Notes: generated from the sequence alone by a model not told the origin. A stretch of DNA of 64,000 nt from Hydrogenovibrio kuenenii DSM 12350 (GCF_000526715.1 NZ_JAGP01000001.1:2108001-2172000); one strand, 5' to 3'. Shown: positions 46,612 through 56,086, numbered from the stretch's first letter. Translations and numbers: made by a program.

Positions 46612-47397
46612 ATGTCAAATTTGTTAAACGATATTTCGGACGTTTTTAAAAACCTTTGGTTCCGAGATACGAAAGAAGACGTGATCTTCTTGAATGACGC
46701 TGCGGTTCGTATTCGTGCGGGGATGTTGTTATTTATTTCTATTTATATGAGTTTCACACTTTGGAACGCTTTTTTTGTCTCCCACTGGGTGGTCGATGGC
46801 AATACTGCGGTGGATAGTGGTGATATGGATTGGGATAACAATATTATCTACAGTGTACAAGCGATCAAGCGTGTATATGATTGGACTTTCCAAACCAACT
46901 TACTTTGGTATGGTTTATTTGAAATGCTTGCGGGCATGACGGTATTTACTTCCCGTTTCTCCCCTACGATTTATATCGCTGCATTTCTAGCAAAAAGAAC
47001 AGCAAAACCTATTTGGAAACCTTTGCTACCAAAACGTTTTGCTTGGTCCATTGGTGCCACTATTATTGCTACTTGTTTAATATTCTTTAACCCTGATGTA
47101 TTTGCGAACTGGGTCAATACTTTAACAGGCCATGAATTATTGCCGACAGATCGTCAATACATGTCTTATTACATTCCATTGAGCTTAGTTTGGGTATGTT
47201 TGGGCTTTATGTGGATGGAAGCGGTGCTTGGTTTCTGTGTAGGCTGTAAAGTACATGCTTTACTGGTGAAAGTAGGTGTACTGAAAGATGCTTGTGAAGC
47301 CTGTAACAATATTGATTGGGACGAGATTGCGCGTAAAAACCAAGAACGTCTTGCTAAAGAAGCTGCTCAAAACAACAAAGAGCAACACGCTTCTTAA
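46612..47397 (+). CDS. DUF4395-type integral membrane protein
   Basis: 261 residues with four hydrophobic segments (about 33-57, 95-125, 140-165, 190-220). The FCVGCKVHALL motif near the last helix is typical of DUF4395 proteins, with further cysteines in DACEACNNIDW. The C-terminus is a charged Lys/Glu/Gln tail. Function unknown. An oxygen-linked FNR box upstream and the paired cysteines hint at a redox or sulfur role, which is inference. Confidence 0.75.
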   Translation: MSNLLNDISDVFKNLWFRDTKEDVIFLNDAAVRIRAGMLLFISIYMSFTLWNAFFVSHWVVDGNTAVDSGDMDWDNNIIYSVQAIKRVYDWTFQTNLLWYGLFEMLAGMTVFTSRFSPTIYIAAFLAKRTAKPIWKPLLPKRFAWSIGATIIATCLIFFNPDVFANWVNTLTGHELLPTDRQYMSYYIPLSLVWVCLGFMWMEAVLGFCVGCKVHALLVKVGVLKDACEACNNIDWDEIARKNQERLAKEAAQNNKEQHAS

Positions 47398-47436
47398 CGA
47401 ATTCCTCCCCCCTTGTTTCAGGATGATTACAGATTA

Positions 47437-47459
47437 AACGGCACGGATGCCGTTTTTTT
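47437..47459 (+). terminator. terminator after the DUF4395 gene
   Basis: AACGGCA (47437-47443) pairs with TGCCGTT (47448-47454), loop CGGA, followed by a T run to 47459. Confidence 0.85.
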
Positions 47460-47483
47460 ATGCCTGCAATTCAAGGGGATTGT

Positions 47484-47810
47484 TTAGGCAGAAAGATTTT
47501 CTTCCGTTACTTTCTTTTTCTCTTTGTGTTTGTCTTTATCATCATGAGACTTACCTGAGGACTTCTTGGCAAAGCCGACCCCTTTTTTGGTTTTCGCTTG
47601 TAAATCTAATGAGCCAATCAACTCTCGATAATCCACGCCAAGGCGGTGAAATTCTGCAAAGCTTTTGACTATAACGGCGATAGTATTTGGGACTTCGCCC
47701 TTTTTCTTATAAGCCTGTAGGTTCTTTTCACTCACTTTAATTAAGCGGCTAAACTTAGGCAAAGAAATATCCGCATCCAACAAAGTTTTCTTAAACTCAA
47801 TAAATGTCAT
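47484..47810 (-). CDS. HTH-domain protein with Lys-rich tail
   Basis: 108 residues. The N-terminal half fits an XRE-like HTH (LPKFSRLIKVSEKNLQAYKKKGEVPNTI). The C-terminal 35 residues are Lys/Glu/Asp-rich and likely disordered. AAGGAGGGCGA precedes the ATG. It is convergent with DUF4395 and divergent from the histone-like gene. Regulator of unknown targets. Confidence 0.75.
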   Translation of the reverse strand: MTFIEFKKTLLDADISLPKFSRLIKVSEKNLQAYKKKGEVPNTIAVIVKSFAEFHRLGVDYRELIGSLDLQAKTKKGVGFAKKSSGKSHDDKDKHKEKKKVTEENLSA

Positions 47811-47924
47811 AACTCGCCCTCCTTAAATAAATAACAACCACTTTTTTTGATTGCCCGAGTATTCTCTGGCAATTCCGGCGCCGAATTATAACCTCTCTTG
47901 CAACCACTGGTTATATAAACGCGT

Positions 47925-47952
47925 TTGACAAACACTATAAAATCATTAGAAT
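47925..47952 (+). promoter_or_regulatory. sigma-70 promoter of the histone-like gene
   Basis: TTGACA (47925-47930), 16-base spacer, TAGAAT (47947-47952). It predicts a leader of about 90 bases before the 48051 start. Confidence 0.65.
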
Positions 47953-48050
47953 CGTAATAACTTATTACTATTAGACCTATTCTATTACAGTTTTTGAACA
48001 ATAGTAATAAGAAACCACTTTAACTTTTAACACTCGTCAAGGAGTACCTC

Positions 48051-48236
48051 ATGTCAAAAGCTCTTAAGAAAAAAGCTGTAAAAAAAGTTGCATCAAAAAT
48101 GAGTAAGAAATTGGTTTCTAAAAAGAAAGCAAAAAAAATCACTAGCAAAGTTGCTAAGGCAGTAATGAAGAAAAAGCCTTCAAGCAAAAAAAGTGCACGT
48201 AAAGCGGCTAAAAAAGCTGTGAAGCGTATTGCTTAA
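48051..48236 (+). CDS. histone H1-like lysine-rich protein
   Basis: 61 residues, close to half lysine, with Ala, Ser and Val filling (KKAVKKVASKMSKKL and SSKKSARKAAKKAVKR). The composition matches bacterial histone H1-like DNA-compacting proteins. A strong AAGGAG ribosome site, a good promoter and a terminator all frame it, which supports a real expressed gene despite low complexity. Confidence 0.82.
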   Translation: MSKALKKKAVKKVASKMSKKLVSKKKAKKITSKVAKAVMKKKPSSKKSARKAAKKAVKRIA

Positions 48237-48269
48237 TTAACGATCAACTCGTTAATTTAATGCAAAAAG

Positions 48270-48295
48270 CTCCTTAGAAACGTCTAGGGAGTTTT
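48270..48295 (+). terminator. terminator of the histone-like gene
   Basis: CTCCTTAGA (48270-48278) pairs with TCTAGGGAG (48283-48291) through one G-U pair, loop AACG, then TTTT. Confidence 0.8.
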
Positions 48296-48455
48296 CCATT
48301 CCACCTTCATCAAACATCATTCTTCACTTTCTTTTACTGACATCTTCACATTACCTTGTATAAAATGATTAAATAACAGTTAGTTAGCCCTTAAATTGTT
48401 ATCGGTTTTTTGCGTAAATACTCTAACGCTTAGCTCACCGACAAAGGAGTTTGTG

Positions 48456-49505
48456 ATGACTGAAACAACCACTTCAATAAAGATTCCAGAAAAAATGAAG
48501 GCGATTGCAGCGCTTGCTGCTAAAGAAACCAATACAACCAAAAATCTCGTCGAAATATCATTACCAACACCTAGTCCAGCACATCGAGAGCTGTTGGTTA
48601 AAATTGAAGCCGTCTCCGTTAACCCCGTCGATACCAAAGTTCGTCAACGTCATGCAACTCAATCAGATGACACTAATCCTAAAGTGCTGGGTTGGGATGC
48701 TGCAGGTACCGTAGTTGCCGTAGGTGATGAGGCCATAGACTTTAAAATCGGCGATGAAGTTTGGTACGCTGGAGAACTCACACGTCAAGGATCCAATGCG
48801 GAGTATCAGCTGGTAGATGAACGCTTGGTCAGCCTAAAACCGAAAAGCTTAAATTTTGCGGAAGCAGCCGCCATGCCCCTTACAATACTGACTGCATGGG
48901 AAATGTTATTTGATCGTTTACAACTTAAGCAAGATGACAATAAATGCCTACTGATTATCGGTGCTGCTGGCGGTGTGGGCTCCATTATGATTCAACTTGC
49001 CAAGCTACTAACGCAAAAAATCATTATCGGTACCGCTTCCCGACCAGACTCAGAACAATGGCTTAAAGATTTAGGCTGTCACCATACAATCAACCATCAA
49101 GAATTACTCGTACCGCAAATCAAAGCATTGCATTTACCAGCAATCAATCACATTATTTCTTTGAACCATACTGATCAACACCTGGATGAAATTGCAGAAC
49201 TCATTGCCCCACAAGGTAAATTCGGTTTAATTGATGACCCGCTAACTTTTGATATAAGAGTACTTAAACAAAAAAGCGTATCCGTTCATTGGGAATTTAT
49301 GTACACCCGTTCTTTATTCAAAACTGATGACATGAACCAACAACACATTATTTTGAATGAAACAGCACAAATGATTGATAAAGGCCTAATCAAATCTACG
49401 TTAAACCACCACTTCGGCAAGCTCAATTTAGAAAACCTGAAAGCTGCTCATGAGTTTATAGAAACGCATTCGGCCATTGGAAAAGTGGTACTAGAAGGCT
49501 TCTAA
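48456..49505 (+). CDS. zinc-type alcohol dehydrogenase-like (quinone oxidoreductase family) protein
   Basis: 349 residues of the MDR superfamily. It has a GroES-like N-terminus with VNPVDTKVR, VLGWDAAGTVVAVGD and DEVWYAG, then a Rossmann fold with LLIIGAAGGVGSIMIQLAK. The structural and catalytic zinc-ligand cysteines of true alcohol dehydrogenases are absent, so it is likely an NADPH-dependent quinone or enone reductase. AAAGGAG precedes ATG 48456. Monocistronic. Confidence 0.93.
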   Translation: MTETTTSIKIPEKMKAIAALAAKETNTTKNLVEISLPTPSPAHRELLVKIEAVSVNPVDTKVRQRHATQSDDTNPKVLGWDAAGTVVAVGDEAIDFKIGDEVWYAGELTRQGSNAEYQLVDERLVSLKPKSLNFAEAAAMPLTILTAWEMLFDRLQLKQDDNKCLLIIGAAGGVGSIMIQLAKLLTQKIIIGTASRPDSEQWLKDLGCHHTINHQELLVPQIKALHLPAINHIISLNHTDQHLDEIAELIAPQGKFGLIDDPLTFDIRVLKQKSVSVHWEFMYTRSLFKTDDMNQQHIILNETAQMIDKGLIKSTLNHHFGKLNLENLKAAHEFIETHSAIGKVVLEGF

Positions 49506-49573
49506 GCACCGATTTTAGACAAAATATAAAAAAAGGATTTGCAATCCAACCACTGAGATGTTGTAATAATTAT

Positions 49574-49678
49574 CGTTATGTTCAGTCGTACATAACGTAT
49601 CAGAAATAATCATTAGGGTATTCGAATTGGCTCAGCCAATTTTTTTATGGTTACCGTTATACCTTTCTGAACATAACG
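49574..49678. repeat. two 24-bp palindromes flanking a terminator
   Basis: CGTTATG-N10-CATAACG at 49574-49597 and CGTTATA-N10-CATAACG at 49655-49678 share geometry with the bioB promoter palindrome. The outer arms CGTTATGTTCAG (49574-49585) and CTGAACATAACG (49667-49678) are also perfect inverted repeats 105 bases end to end. This could be an operator pair or a tiny terminal-repeat element. No target duplication is evident. The gap 49506-49823 holds no gene. Confidence 0.65.
49625..49646 (+). terminator. terminator of the oxidoreductase gene
   Basis: AATTGGC (49625-49631) pairs with GCCAATT (49635-49641) around TCA, followed by a T run. It lies between the two 24-bp palindromes. Confidence 0.85.
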
Positions 49679-49748
49679 TTTCATCTTTGATGATGAATTA
49701 CTCTCTTTAGTTTTTATATTTATCTGTCATTTAACTAAAGCTTTTAAG

Positions 49749-49774
49749 CCAGGGTTTCACCTGGCTTTTTTTTG
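49749..49774 (+). terminator. second plus-strand terminator
   Basis: GCCAGG and CCTGGC pair around TTTCA-type loop sequence and are followed by eight or more T residues. A second terminator 110 bases after the first, with no gene between, raises the chance of a short RNA here. Confidence 0.8.
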
Positions 49775-49789
49775 CCCAAAATCGGGTGA

Positions 49790-49808
49790 CCCCAGCCTGG
49801 TAGATTTT
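49790..49808 (+). repeat. 19-bp dispersed repeat
   Basis: 18 of 19 bases (C12 to T), just past the recQ 3' end. Confidence 0.9.
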
Positions 49809-49823
49809 GACGAGACTTTTTGA

Positions 49824-51653
49824 CTAAGCTTGACGCAGTAGATTTAAAAACTCGAAACCGTAGCGGCTGAGTTTAGTTTCACCCACCCCGCTAATTTTCA
49901 GGAGTTCATGGTCACTTTTCGGCAGGGCGACCGCCATTTCCAGCAAGGTGGCATCACCAAACACCTGATAGGCGGGTTTGTCCTCACTGTCGGCAATCTC
50001 TTTGCGTAAGGCCCTCAAATTCTCAAACACAGATTGCTGAGATTCGGTCAGACCTTCTCTTGCAGTCGCCCGACCCTGACTGGCAGATTTTGTCGATTTA
50101 ATTCGTGGTTTTGCCAGCTGCAGTTCGACCTTACCTTTCAGCACATCACCAGACGATGCGGTCAACTTCAATACAGAATAGTTGCGAATATCCTGCATCA
50201 AATAGCCACGGTGAATCAGTTGACGGAAAATACTTTGCCACTCGGCAACCGAAAATTCCTTGCCGATGCCATAGGTGCTGAGCTGTTGATGCCCAGATTG
50301 GCGAATGCGTTCATTGTCCGCCCCTCTCAACACTTCAATCACATAGCTCATGCCAAAGCCCTGTTGTAATCGGTACACACAAGACAAGGCTTTTTGCGCG
50401 ACGACCTTACCGTCAAACAACACAGGCGGGTTCAAACACACATCACAATTACCACAGGCATGATGCATGGGGTCGCCAAAATAATTCAGCAGAACACTAC
50501 GACGGCAGGTCTGGGCTTCAGCAAACTCAACCATGCTGGCGAGCTTGAAACTTTCTATCCGTTTTTGATCCTCATTGCCGACCTGTTCGATAAAATGCCG
50601 AGCCGTCACCACATCCTGCGAACCGTAAAGCAACAAGGCTTCAGACGCCAGTCCATCACGCCCGGCGCGTCCGGTTTCCTGATAATAGCCTTCGATGTTT
50701 TTTGGCAAATCGTAATGCACCACAAAGCGGACATTGGGCTTATCGATCCCCATGCCGAATGCCACCGTCGCCACCACAATGCTTACTTCATCTCGCATAA
50801 ACTGTTGATGCACTTTGTGGCGTATTTCAGCTGGTAGCCCCGCATGGTAAGCCTGTGCGCGATAGCCTTTTTGTTGTAATTGCAACGCCACTTCTTCCAC
50901 CCGCTTGCGGCTTAAACAATAGACCACGCCACTTTCTTCCGCTGCGTTTCGCTGGTCTAAAAAATCGGCCAGTTGTTTAAATGGCTGTCGTTTTTCCAAT
51001 ACGGTATAGCGAATATTCGGGCGGTCAAATCCGCTGACATGCACCCTTGGCGACTGCAACGACAAACGCTGCACAATATCCTCACGGGTGGCGGCATCTG
51101 CCGTCGCGGTCAAGGCAATAAAAGGCACCTGGGCAAACAGGTGACGCAACTGACCGATACGACTGTATTCCGGCCTAAAATCATGCCCCCATTGTGAAAT
51201 ACAATGCGCTTCATCAATGGCAAACAGACTGATCGGCAAGCTCTGCAACTGTTGAACAAAATCCTGATTCAACAATCTTTCGGGCGCGACATACAATAAA
51301 TCCAATTGCCCGGTATGCAACTGCATCAACACTTGGTTGGCTTCTTCCAGACCGAGAGTTGAGTTGTAATAAGCCGCTTGCACACCATTCGCCTTCAAAG
51401 CGCTGACTTGATCTTGCATCAGTGAAATCAATGGCGACACCACGATTGCCGTGCCTTCGCGCAACAAGGCTGGAATCTGATAACACAAGGATTTTCCGCC
51501 CCCGGTCGGCATCAACACAAAGCAATCAGCACCCTGCATCACATCCTCAATTACTTCGATTTGATGCGAACGAAATTCGGTATAACCAAAGGTCGATTGC
51601 AGACAATCTAATGCCTGTTGCTGACAAAAAACAGAATGGGACTCAAGTGACAT
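49824..51653 (-). CDS. recQ: ATP-dependent DNA helicase RecQ
   Basis: 3'-5' helicase of recombination and repair. It has 609 residues: Walker A MPTGGGKSLCYQ, DEAH box AIDEAHCISQWGHDFRPEY, motif VI QETGRAGRDG, zinc-binding CRRS...CGNCDVC, an RQC winged helix and a C-terminal HRDC domain (PAYQVFGDATLLEMA). The RQC-HRDC linker (IKSTKSASQGRA) is encoded across a repeat copy at 50073-50091. Confidence 0.98.
   Translation of the reverse strand: MSLESHSVFCQQQALDCLQSTFGYTEFRSHQIEVIEDVMQGADCFVLMPTGGGKSLCYQIPALLREGTAIVVSPLISLMQDQVSALKANGVQAAYYNSTLGLEEANQVLMQLHTGQLDLLYVAPERLLNQDFVQQLQSLPISLFAIDEAHCISQWGHDFRPEYSRIGQLRHLFAQVPFIALTATADAATREDIVQRLSLQSPRVHVSGFDRPNIRYTVLEKRQPFKQLADFLDQRNAAEESGVVYCLSRKRVEEVALQLQQKGYRAQAYHAGLPAEIRHKVHQQFMRDEVSIVVATVAFGMGIDKPNVRFVVHYDLPKNIEGYYQETGRAGRDGLASEALLLYGSQDVVTARHFIEQVGNEDQKRIESFKLASMVEFAEAQTCRRSVLLNYFGDPMHHACGNCDVCLNPPVLFDGKVVAQKALSCVYRLQQGFGMSYVIEVLRGADNERIRQSGHQQLSTYGIGKEFSVAEWQSIFRQLIHRGYLMQDIRNYSVLKLTASSGDVLKGKVELQLAKPRIKSTKSASQGRATAREGLTESQQSVFENLRALRKEIADSEDKPAYQVFGDATLLEMAVALPKSDHELLKISGVGETKLSRYGFEFLNLLRQA
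50073..50091 (+). repeat. 19-bp dispersed repeat, intragenic copy in recQ
   Basis: 16 of 19 bases, including the complete CTGGCAGATTTT end. It lies antisense to recQ in the variable linker between RQC and HRDC. Confidence 0.7.
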
Positions 51654-51831
51654 AGTGCGGGGGAAAACCTAGATTTTTATTCGAGAAGGCAACAGGATTA
51701 TTGCTTTGTTTATCGGCAGTATTATACCCGTTACAAGACTATTTATCGGCATCATTGCCAAACAAAACCGAACATTAAGTGGGCGCCGAGCAAACCTCAA
51801 CACCTACTTAAAAGGGGCAATCTTTGCTTTA

Positions 51832-51850
51832 CCCCAGCCTGGCAGATTTT
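51832..51850 (+). repeat. 19-bp dispersed repeat, perfect copy
   Basis: All 19 bases match; it ends 2 bases before the 3' end of the RND pump gene. Confidence 0.95.
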
Positions 51851-51852
51851 AA

Positions 51853-54800
51853 TTATTTTTTAACGTCGAAATTCTGCAGTGCCGCTTCTAGCTTACGCGT
51901 TGAGCGAAGTGGTGAACCGCTACGTTTAGCCAATAAGGCATAAGCAATAGGGATAACAAACAGACTCAACAGCGTGGAGAAGGTCACACCCCAAAAGAGC
52001 ACTTCACCGAGAATCTGGCGGGATTCAGCACCTGCACCACTTGATAGAATCAACGGCACCGTCCCCGCTACAGTGGTGATGGAGGTCATGATAATTGGGC
52101 GAAAACGCAACTGGGTTGCCGTTACCAATGCGGTATAGAGAGACAATCCTTTATCACGCAATTGGTTGGTGAACTCGACAATCAAAATCCCGTTTTTGGT
52201 CGCCAATCCAAGTAACATCACCATCGCGATTTCACTATAGATATTGAACGTCAGCCCATACATTTTCATGGCAAACACGCCACCGGCCAAGGCAAGCGGT
52301 ACGGTGAGCATAATGACCAAGGGTTGGATAAAGCTTTCAAATTGTGCAGACAGAACAAGGAAAATCACCACCAAACCAAACAGGAAGACAAACACCATCG
52401 AGCTGGTGGATGACTGGAAATCTTTTGATTGCCCTTTGTAGTCGATTGTGGCGTCTTCCGGTAGTGTTTTGCGCGTGAGCTTATTGAGATAATCCAATGC
52501 TTGCCCAAGTGAATAACCATCATCCAGTTTTGCCGACAGCGTGATGGATTTGATTCGGTTGTAGCGGTACAAACTGGAAGCAACCCCTTCTACCTTGGCA
52601 CTGACAAACATGGATAAGGGCACCATGCCATTAGTGGTTGATGAGCGTAGGTAGATTTGTTCCAAATCCTGCGGCGATTCAAACCACTTGGAATCCGCTT
52701 TGAGAATAATATCGTACTCTTCACCATTGTATTTGATGGTCGTGACGTTTTTACTACCAAGCAGGGTTTGTAGCGTTTCACTAATGTCTTGATAGGTGAT
52801 GCCGAGCGCTTTGGCCTTGTCGTAATCTACCTTCAGACGAAGTTGTGGTTTATTGGGCTCAAAATCCCAATCCAAACTATTAAGCCCAGGATTGGTTTTA
52901 GCGATGGCCTCATCCATTTGGTCTTTCCATTTCGCCAACGCTGCATAACTTGGCCCACCAATAACAAATTGCACCGGCTTTTGAATACGCCCACCAATGG
53001 CAGAACGCATCACAGGAATCGCTTTTACCCCCGTTAGATCAGAAAGCTTTTGACGCACTTCTTTCATAATCGTAAAGGCGGACCGACGCTCCGACCAGTC
53101 GTTTAACACCACAATCACGAAACCGGAGTTGAAGATTTCGGAGTTGCTGAACGAACGCGGCGCACGCACCAATAATCGCTTGGCTTCGCCATTGTTCACC
53201 AACGGCATCAGACGTTTTTCGATTTCGGCCATATAACTTTGCATATAGTCGAAGGTCGCACCTTCAGGCCCCTTCACCATTACAAAGAAAACACCTCTAT
53301 CTTCTTTTGGTGCATATTCTTTTGGCACCTGTTGACCAAAATACGCCATGCTTGCCGTCAACACTGCCAATATCGTCAACATCAGCCAAGGATAACGCAA
53401 ATTTTTAATCAACAATTTTCGGAACCAAAATAATCGTTTATCCAGTTTTTTTGGTTTATCTGTTTGGTTTGCACTTGTTTTAGGTTTGCTGCCTTTCAAC
53501 AACACCGAGGCCAAAGCGGGTGACAAGGTTAAAGCCACCCACATCGAAAACATCACCGCCACCGCGAGCGTGACGGCAAACTCGGAAAACAGCCGCCCGA
53601 TATTCCCTTCCAAAAAGCCTATCGGCATAAAAACAGCGACCAATACCATTGTTGTTGCCAGTACCGCAAAGCCAACTTGCCTTGTGCCCAAGAAGGCTGC
53701 AGCAATCGGTTTATGCCCCATTTCAATATGACGCTGGGTGTTTTCCAAAACCACGATGGCATCATCCACCACCAGGCCGATCGCCAGAACCAATGCCAAC
53801 AAAGTTAAAAGGTTGACGGAGAAACCAAGCATCCACAGCACCCAAAAGGTCGCCATAATCGACACAGGCAAGGTCACCATCGGTACCATCGCAGCACGGA
53901 AACTGCGCAAAAAAACCAGCATGACACCGACCACCAACGCCAAGGCAATGGCAAAAGTCTTGTACACCTCATCAATCGCTTCTTGTACAAACACCGAAGC
54001 ATCATAGCTCGCGTGCAGCTTTAACCCTTTGGGCAAGGTTTTATTGACCAAATCTTTGCGATCCCGCGCCAGCTTAGCCACCGTCAGGGTATTGGCGGTG
54101 GATTGCTTCACAATGCCGATACCCACCATCGGAATCCCGTTACCGTTAAAAATACGACGACGCTCAACCGCCCCCATATAGACCTGGGCGATATCGCCTA
54201 AAGTGACCTGCCCGATTTGTTTGTCTTGTTTGACGATGAGATTCTTGAAATCCTGTACCGTTTGCATAGGTTTATCCACATGCAAACTGAGCTGAACCTG
54301 ACTGCCTTGTAAAGAACCAATTGGCAACTCGACGTTGGCGGAGCGTAACTGATTCTCCACGTCTTGCGTGGTCAGACCGTAAACCGCCATTTTTTGCGGG
54401 TTTAGCCAAATGCGCAATGCCAGGGTTTGTCCGCCACCAACACGCACGTTTGCCACACCATCCAGCACGGAAAAGCGGTCTACGATATAACGCTCGGCAT
54501 AGTCGGTGAGCTGCGGTACGGTCATGCGATCGCTGGCAAGGTTAAACCATAGAATCGGGCTGGCATCACTATCGGCTTTCTGCACTCTCGGTGGATCGGC
54601 CTGTTCTGGCAGTTTATTGATGACACGGGAAACCCTGTCGCGAATATCGTTGGCGGCATCGTCAGTATCCCGGTCGATGCTAAACTCGACTTTAATCGAA
54701 GAGCGCCCATCGGATGAGGTGGAGTCAATGGAATCAATCCCCGCGACCCCGGAAATCTGGTCTTCAATGAGCTTGGTTATGCGGTTATCGACCACTTCGG

Positions 54801-54966
54801 AAGACGCCCCGAGATAATCGGTGGTGATGGTGACAATCGGTGGATCGACATTCGGATATTCGCGCAAGCTCATGCGGTCAAACGACATCAAACCAAAAGC
54901 AAACAACAATAGAGAAACAACGGCAGCAAAAACCGGCCTTTTAACGGACGTATCGGAAAGCCACAT
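51853..54966 (-). CDS. RND-family efflux transporter (AcrB/HAE1-like)
   Basis: Proton-driven inner-membrane pump of 1037 residues. It has the usual duplicated layout: first helix FAAVVSLLLFAFGL, two large periplasmic loops, and helix 4 VLAIGLVVDDAIVVLEN with the proton-relay Asp pair. Closing helices include GLATKNGILIVEF. Its adaptor is encoded 1 base upstream. No outer-membrane channel gene is adjacent, so it probably shares a TolC-like protein. Substrate unknown. Confidence 0.96.
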   Translation of the reverse strand: MWLSDTSVKRPVFAAVVSLLLFAFGLMSFDRMSLREYPNVDPPIVTITTDYLGASSEVVDNRITKLIEDQISGVAGIDSIDSTSSDGRSSIKVEFSIDRDTDDAANDIRDRVSRVINKLPEQADPPRVQKADSDASPILWFNLASDRMTVPQLTDYAERYIVDRFSVLDGVANVRVGGGQTLALRIWLNPQKMAVYGLTTQDVENQLRSANVELPIGSLQGSQVQLSLHVDKPMQTVQDFKNLIVKQDKQIGQVTLGDIAQVYMGAVERRRIFNGNGIPMVGIGIVKQSTANTLTVAKLARDRKDLVNKTLPKGLKLHASYDASVFVQEAIDEVYKTFAIALALVVGVMLVFLRSFRAAMVPMVTLPVSIMATFWVLWMLGFSVNLLTLLALVLAIGLVVDDAIVVLENTQRHIEMGHKPIAAAFLGTRQVGFAVLATTMVLVAVFMPIGFLEGNIGRLFSEFAVTLAVAVMFSMWVALTLSPALASVLLKGSKPKTSANQTDKPKKLDKRLFWFRKLLIKNLRYPWLMLTILAVLTASMAYFGQQVPKEYAPKEDRGVFFVMVKGPEGATFDYMQSYMAEIEKRLMPLVNNGEAKRLLVRAPRSFSNSEIFNSGFVIVVLNDWSERRSAFTIMKEVRQKLSDLTGVKAIPVMRSAIGGRIQKPVQFVIGGPSYAALAKWKDQMDEAIAKTNPGLNSLDWDFEPNKPQLRLKVDYDKAKALGITYQDISETLQTLLGSKNVTTIKYNGEEYDIILKADSKWFESPQDLEQIYLRSSTTNGMVPLSMFVSAKVEGVASSLYRYNRIKSITLSAKLDDGYSLGQALDYLNKLTRKTLPEDATIDYKGQSKDFQSSTSSMVFVFLFGLVVIFLVLSAQFESFIQPLVIMLTVPLALAGGVFAMKMYGLTFNIYSEIAMVMLLGLATKNGILIVEFTNQLRDKGLSLYTALVTATQLRFRPIIMTSITTVAGTVPLILSSGAGAESRQILGEVLFWGVTFSTLLSLFVIPIAYALLAKRSGSPLRSTRKLEAALQNFDVKK

Positions 54967-54967
54967 A

Positions 54968-56086
54968 TTATTTCACCACTGCGGTATCAGACGGTTTTTT
55001 GCCCGACTTCTTTTGAGATTCCAGCAATTCGGATTGTGGCTGATCGGTTTGCATCACCTTTATTTTGACCGCCTTGCCAGGACGTAAACTCATAATGCCT
55101 TGGCTAACAATCACATCGCCAGGGGTAATACCTTTTAGCACCTGCGTTTGTTTGAAACCACGCTCACCTGTTTGAATTTCAACTCTTTGCGTTTTGTAAG
55201 AGCCTTCCACTTTGCCAGGCTTTAAACGGTAAACATATTGGTGATCGCCTATCGCTAAAATAGCGCTAGAAGGAATACGTAATTGCTTTTGTGGCGGCAA
55301 TAATAAGTGTGCTTCCACAAGCATATTGGTTTTCAAACGGCTATCTGTATTAGGCACTCTTGCTTGCACTTGAACCATACGTAAATTGGACTGCAAACGA
55401 GGAGCAATCGCAAAAATCGCTCCTTTAAAAATTCGATTCGGATAAGAAGCGGTGGTAAGTTGCACAGGTTGACCGACTTTCAAATCTTTTAGGTAACGAC
55501 TCGGCAATAACAACTCCACCTTCATTTGACTGGTATCTTCCAAAGATACAATCGTGGCGCCTGCCGACACATACGCGCCAACACTGAATTGATGGAACCC
55601 CACTTGTCCTGCAAAAGGCGCATAAAGACGACGATCGGCAACTTGCGCTTCGATAACCTTACGCTTGGCAATCGCAGCTTTCCAATCACTATAATATTGG
55701 TCAACCATCGCTTTGGTGACGTTACCACGCCCTTCCACTTCTTTGACACGCTTATATTGTCGGTTGGCTTCTTCAGCCACTTCTTTTGCTTCTTCCAACA
55801 AAGCCAGTTGCTCTTGGGCATTCAATTCAACCAACAGCTGGCTCTTACGCACCATTTGACCATCTTTAAAGTGCAGTGCCTTCAACACTTCAGAAACGGA
55901 AGCAGCAATATTTACGGAATCCTTTGCCTTTAAGCTCCCCAAAGCGCGTAAACTTTGCTGTACAGGCTTAGAGCTTACTTTGTATGCAATGACATCAATT
56001 GCCTTGCCTGCTGCGACAACTTGAGTGCTCGTAGCAAAGACAGAGACCAAAAATAACCGTGAAAAAATACGTGCTAGTAGCGACAT
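54968..56086 (-). CDS. periplasmic adaptor (membrane-fusion protein) of the RND pump
   Basis: 372 residues with an N-terminal signal segment (LLARIFSRLFLVSVFATSTQVVA). Lipoyl-like halves SVNIAASVSEVLKALHFKDGQ and RLYAPFAGQVGFHQFSVGAYVSAG are joined by a helical hairpin (about 95-150). A beta-barrel and membrane-proximal domain follow. It starts the two-gene pump operon and is divergent from the envelope operon at 56304. Confidence 0.95.
   Translation of the reverse strand: MSLLARIFSRLFLVSVFATSTQVVAAGKAIDVIAYKVSSKPVQQSLRALGSLKAKDSVNIAASVSEVLKALHFKDGQMVRKSQLLVELNAQEQLALLEEAKEVAEEANRQYKRVKEVEGRGNVTKAMVDQYYSDWKAAIAKRKVIEAQVADRRLYAPFAGQVGFHQFSVGAYVSAGATIVSLEDTSQMKVELLLPSRYLKDLKVGQPVQLTTASYPNRIFKGAIFAIAPRLQSNLRMVQVQARVPNTDSRLKTNMLVEAHLLLPPQKQLRIPSSAILAIGDHQYVYRLKPGKVEGSYKTQRVEIQTGERGFKQTQVLKGITPGDVIVSQGIMSLRPGKAVKIKVMQTDQPQSELLESQKKSGKKPSDTAVVK

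Noticed and set aside
47807-48001. 64-codon minus-strand frame upstream of the HTH protein
   Set aside because: No ribosome site or family signal, and it covers the promoter region of the histone-like gene; likely intergenic.
49591-49662. Integron attC-like reading of the nested repeats
   Set aside because: The boxes are not in the RYYYAAC/GTTRRRY form and the arms between them do not pair as an attC would.
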